Shown: positions 53,111 to 64,000 of the stretch, one piece after another
Layout: every line of letters starts with the position of its first letter
Position numbering within the stretch: position 1 is the stretch's first letter
Assembly: GCF_949628215.1 (NCBI RefSeq)
Contig: NC_134288.1
Coordinates: 11,167,682-11,231,681, forward strand
DNA from: Phalacrocorax aristotelis
Taxonomy: Eukaryota > Chordata > Aves > Suliformes > Phalacrocoracidae
Reading direction: 5' to 3'
DNA: 64,000 nt
The notes under the pieces: model-generated
Databases searched by the model: none
Told to the model about the DNA's origin: nothing
The model's input: only the letters and a program-made list of their open reading frames with translations
Made by a program: the position numbers and the translations under genes

Positions 53111-56100
53111 TGTGGTCGCAAGGAGCCAGGGGAAATGGGTTGGGCGCCAGTCCCCCTGTGACCAATGGGCTTATTTTCAGATTTGTGGATACTCTGGGTG
53201 TAACCCAGTTTAATTCAACAGAACTCACCCTAACTTTGCTTTTCCCCATTGCTTTTCCTTCCATCTGCCCAGTCAAGTAGCTGTTCCTTCCAGTGACTGA
53301 TTTTCTTTAGTTGGGCTTCCACCAGCACAAATGAATATTTAGATCTCAACAATTTTAACCACCCTTAGAAAGGAGAAACACAAACTTTCTAGTTGAGAAG
53401 AGAGTGTGTGTGTCTCCCTCCTGGGTTAATTCATTGTAACTTGGGGAGACTTCTGTTCATGCAGACGCTTCCAGCTGGAGTTCAGGCTGATCTCATGTGG
53501 CATGTTTTGTCCCAGGTTTTGCTGGAGCAGCCTCCAATGGAGTCTAAGAACAGGGCAGAAAGATGGATGGTGGCACAGAAATTTTTGCATCCAGTAAATA
53601 TGTAGTACAAAATAAGTAGCTCTGTCAGCATGAGGATGGAGGAAGACTGGCTTCTTATCAGTGTGTTGGCTGCAAATGCTGACTGAAGCATTTTAGTGGC
53701 TGGGAGGAGTGGTTTCCTCATGGATACCTCCTCTGGTGTCTAATAAAGATGAGATTACACTTCCCTTTGGAGTGGGAAGGGGGAGGCATTAGGGAGCCTC
53801 TGCCTCTTTCTAGGCTTCTAGCTTTCACAAAAATTGACACAAACTTAATTAGCATTGAGACTGATGACTGTCAGATTTGATTGGAGCTGGACAACCATCT
53901 GGTGCATCTTCATTTCAGGCTGGTAAAAAAATAAAAAAAACCCAGTGGTGATGCTGTGTTTGAATGTGACTGCCAAGAAAGGACTTTGCTCTTTGCCCAG
54001 TGCCAAATTTGAAACCCTCTTGCTCTCAGGGCAGTCCTTTCGCACCTGTGTCTTCATCTTTGCTCTCCTCAAGGGCTGGAGCGACCGTCCCCTCTGGTGG
54101 CAGCAGGAGGCTGCAGACCCCTCATTGCCCACAGCAGAAGGCTCAGGCCAAGTCTTGGGTAGCTCTAGGAAAGGGATTTGCAAATCGGTGAGACAGTGCT
54201 GCTACACCTGCCTTCGGTGCTCTGTCCTTAGCAACTCCAGATTTATAATGTGCTTTTAGACCCTTCCTCAATCCCATAAACAGGGCATGGGTCTTCAATC
54301 TAATTTAAGTTTATTCAGCCAACTTCTGTCTCACCAAATCTGCATTTTCTTATGGTTCAAAAGACAGCAATGATAAGCGGACTCCCTTCACTTTGCTTTA
54401 ACATGAAGTCATCTAAATGCTGCCTTTACCACCCTACAAGTTCTCTGCAGCTGCCCCTAAATCCCGCCATCCCAAATGATGAAGCCTTTGCAGAGTATTG
54501 CCTTATGTTGTAGCCAGAAGTACAAATCCCCTTGTCACTCTCATCTTTCTCCTTTGGAAATCTGTAGATTTCTCCATTTATGGACAAGAATTTCTTTCTT
54601 ACAGCATTTTCCCCTGTGGGTTCAAACCTTAAAATTGGAGAAGCATCACCTGCCAGGCTGAGTTCCTTGTATGAACCAACCTCTCTCATGGGCCAGGGCT
54701 CCTGGTTTCAAAACCAAAAGTGTTATGGGACCTGTTGGAAAGACTCGCTGTTAGCCAAGCAGTGAAGACATGTTTAATCAATAAACATGGGTTCCCAAGG
54801 GCTGTTTGCTGCTCAGAGAAGAGGATGAGGTGGTGAGAGGCGTGGGGCAGCTGAAGCAGAGGCGGGAGACGGGTGACACTGGGTGCAGAAAGACTGAGCT
54901 GTTCATGCCTTTGCTCTTGACAGGTTAGTTTTGCTTGGATGATGCAGCCTCCTGTACAAGGGGAGATAAAGCCATCTGCTTTAGGTTTTGAAAATAGCTC
55001 TTGAAGAAAGCTGTGAATGATAAAACCCAGGCTACGGGTAGCATGGTTCACACAAACCACCAGCTGGGCAGGCATGGAGAAAGGGCTCTGGTTCAGTCTT
55101 TCAAACAAATGTATCCCTGGAGTCATTCTACATATTTCACACCACCAGTCATTTCTTACTATGTCTCAAAGATTGCCAAGGGTCAGAGCATGGACTTTCT
55201 GTATCTTAACATAGCTTGATAGATTTCATCTTCCCTTCAGGGTCTAAGCTATCTGCCATGGTATTCGTGTTTTAAAGCCATCAGTAGTGTTGAAAGCGAA
55301 GAACTGACCCAGTAATTCTGTTTGTGGAGACATGATGTCCTTGGATCAGATAAAAGCACCTTCCCAGTACTGCTTTTATATACGTCATTAGTTTGCACAG
55401 TATTAGTGGCTGTGTCTGTTCTTCTACCCCCAGCAGAAGTAGCAACACAACCAACTTCATCTTCGAAATTATGTGCTGCAGACTCCATGGCAGGACATCG
55501 GAGCTTGATTAGTGTTTAGATTCCAGTTGTTCCCAAGAGACCGCTGATCCTCTCAGGGTTGCAACTTGCCAGGCACTGTGCAAACCCGATCAAAGGAGAG
55601 CTCCTGGGAGCTGGTGCGCTGGGGAGGTGGGGAGGAAAGCGGGAAGCTGTGTGCTCAGGGGCTTAGTGCATTTTTGTGGAGGGACCCCAAAGCCGCTGTC
55701 CTGCCACCAGAGGCAAAGCCCTCTCCAAGCAGCCATGATGCTTCTGAACACTCAACCACAACTTGCAGTGCCAACCCATGAGATATTATCTGTAGCAAAG
55801 GAATTAGAGATGCCCTAAGAGCCCAAGGTGGAGAGAGAAGTGGCAAGGCTAGACTGGGTCTTCATCCACAATTTCAGGCCTTTTCCACCTCCCAGGGGCT
55901 GCACTGTTTATATAAGGAGACAATTCTTGGTGCCACTTGCTCACAAGGACTTGCTTGTCTTTGAGGTTTTACCTCCCTCCCAAGACTGAAGCAACAAGCC
56001 CTGAGAGCTGCTACGACCACACTGCGTCTTTCCTCAGTGCATCCATGGCTTGGGAAGGATGAAATCCCACCCCCTCCCTCAGCCCACTCCTGTTTTTTGA

Positions 56101-56169
56101 TGGTCTGGGAGATACACGATACCCAAAGCTGTGCTGCAGTGTGACACCACAAATGACCAACTAATTAGG

Positions 56170-56420
56170 GAAAGAGGAGTGCGATGAATTTAGATTCTTC
56201 TTTAGGGCTCACAGACTTAGTAATCTTGAATTTGTTAATTGAAAATTGCTTCCTCTGTTTGTTGTTGGCCTTTTTGTGGAGGGGGATATTTCCTGCTTTT
56301 GGACTGCGTCACTGGATCTGTAATAATGCACTTTGTACATTAGTGCCAGGCGCATTTGTAATTGGCTACCCTATTAAAGAACACTAATGATCTTACAAGT
56401 GTTCACAAATAATGAATAGA
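56170..56420. other. AT-rich candidate conserved element upstream of KCNQ2
   Basis: Non-repetitive, with TTAATTG, ATTGGCTACCC (CCAAT-like inverse) and GTAATAATGCA. It stands out from the GC-rich surroundings. Function unknown. Confidence 0.3.
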
Positions 56421-57834
56421 ATGGCCCCTCTCTGAATTGAGTAATTTATTCAGACATACTTGCAGATCTGTTTTTCCATTATTTAACCCAGCTTTAGTTT
56501 TCTGCCTGCCTTGCAGAGATGACTTCTCTTTTAGCCATGCGTTGGAGAGAATATGGGTCACAGGAAACATACCGTTCATAAAAATGTAAGGCTGCTTCAC
56601 GCTGGCTTTTGTTTTAACATACATGGTAGGATTTGTAGAGTAAGCGGCAGCAGTTTTAGTCTCAGTGCTCCTTGTGTCCATTAGTTGTTGTTGGGATTCT
56701 TCTGAAGCATAAGGAGAGGACCAAAAAGCCAGGACTTGGGAAAGGGCTCTGGAAAGTTATGTTGATTTTTTCATTTAAATATGAATTTCAGGAAAAGCAT
56801 GTCAACAGTACAGAGTGGCAGGACTGGTTTTCCAGCAGCCGACCCTTGCAAGAGAGGGGACTGAAACACAGCCCTGAATGGTTCCTGCATGCAATGAAGC
56901 TTTGGGCAACCTTTTTGCTGTGTCCCTAATGACCACATTGCAGTAAAGTACTGTGTTGAAAGAAGCAGCCTAGCGAGCTTACAATTTTATTGACATACAA
57001 AAAACCTTGTCCTAAAGTGTTGTTTACTCACCGTGAACATGCAGAAGCCTGCAGTTCACAGATCGTCCACGACTTGTTGGGTTGTAAGGGGTAGAAAATT
57101 CACTGCAGTAGAAGTTGATGGTCCTGGGCTTGATTTTGTTTGGTTGCAAGTTCTTCCCATTGCACTACAATGACCCTTTTCCATGGAGGATAATTGTGTG
57201 GGGCAGGTACCTCTGTCTTATCTCAGGCTTCTGCAGCCTACCTGTCTTCTCTTGAGTCTTGTGAAGGTGTGTCCGGAGGAAATATTTCTTGGGGCTGAAG
57301 CAAGCCATGGTGTATGGGGGAGGATGGCAATGCTGGACCATAACCAATAGGGTGTGTTAAAGAGCTGATTTGGGTCAGCACATCTGGAGATGGACTTCCT
57401 CTGCTGCGAGCTGGGTCTCTCTGCAGCTTGGTGGCCATATCACGGTGGAGTTTCAGTGCATGAAGTAAGCTGAATTTGGGCTTCCAAGGCTTAAGAGGGG
57501 AGGTTGGACCTTGGGGAGGCGTGGACAAAGGGAATGGCTTTGCACAAGGGGATTTGTGGTGAGGTTAAGTAGGTCTGGTGGCTGAGTGGGCATGTGGAGA
57601 TGGGGCATGGACTTGGGTCCTTCCTGTGAACCTGCGGCACCGTCTGCGCCTGCTGCCCATGGGGCCCTGAGGAAGCGGCAGGGATGGGCACCCATCGCAG
57701 GCTGTTACCCAGCCCTTCTCACGGGGCCTTTGCAGAAGGAGCCCACCCGTGGTGATTTTGTGGGTGGATGCCAGAGCCTGGTTTTGGGAGGTGACACTGG
57801 ACCCTGGGAGAAAGATGTCAGACCTTGATTGTAG

Positions 57835-64000
<6,166 letters not shown>

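Overview
The window looks like avian nuclear DNA, probably from a GC-rich microchromosome. The evidence is several CR1 LINE tails of bird type, compact introns, three CpG-rich promoters and a degenerate gammaretrovirus-like provirus. The gene block matches the conserved vertebrate neighbourhood of human 20q13.33, read here as SRMS (+), PPDPF (-), EEF1A2 (+), KCNQ2 (+). No rRNA, intact tRNA, CRISPR array or prokaryotic feature was seen.

Layout: 236-4175 holds the last six coding exons of SRMS, a non-receptor tyrosine kinase. Its 5' exons (SH3 and start of SH2) lie left of the window. About 4.6-17.3 kb is intergenic. In mammals PTK6 sits here; no kinase-like sequence is visible, and the interval instead carries a provirus of roughly 7 kb (about 7.04-14.06 kb, with LTR, PBS-like site, gag, pro, RT, RNase H and partial integrase). 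The provirus is interrupted by one CR1, cut off by another, and has no env or 3' LTR. PPDPF is complete on the minus strand (CDS 19122-17557, 113 aa) with a CpG-rich promoter near 20.3-20.65 kb. About 20.7-29.1 kb is intergenic, followed by a long polypyrimidine tract that runs into the CpG-rich EEF1A2 promoter. EEF1A2 is complete (CDS 31330-44492, seven coding exons, 463 aa) with two CR1 fragments in intron 5. About 44.8-57.9 kb is intergenic. KCNQ2 exon 1 is at 58171-58466, and the rest of the window is its first intron.

EEF1A2 (translation elongation) and KCNQ2 (M-current potassium channel) are neuron-enriched genes in vertebrates, while SRMS and PPDPF are not known to share a pathway with them. 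The grouping is conserved synteny, not an operon. I did not find an unmistakable new biological system. The best leads are the missing PTK6, the 3'-truncated provirus with its in-frame gag/pro UGA, the polypyrimidine tract next to the EEF1A2 promoter, a CR1 abutting a splice donor, an X-box-like motif in EEF1A2 intron 1, and a possible G-quadruplex upstream of the KCNQ2 start.
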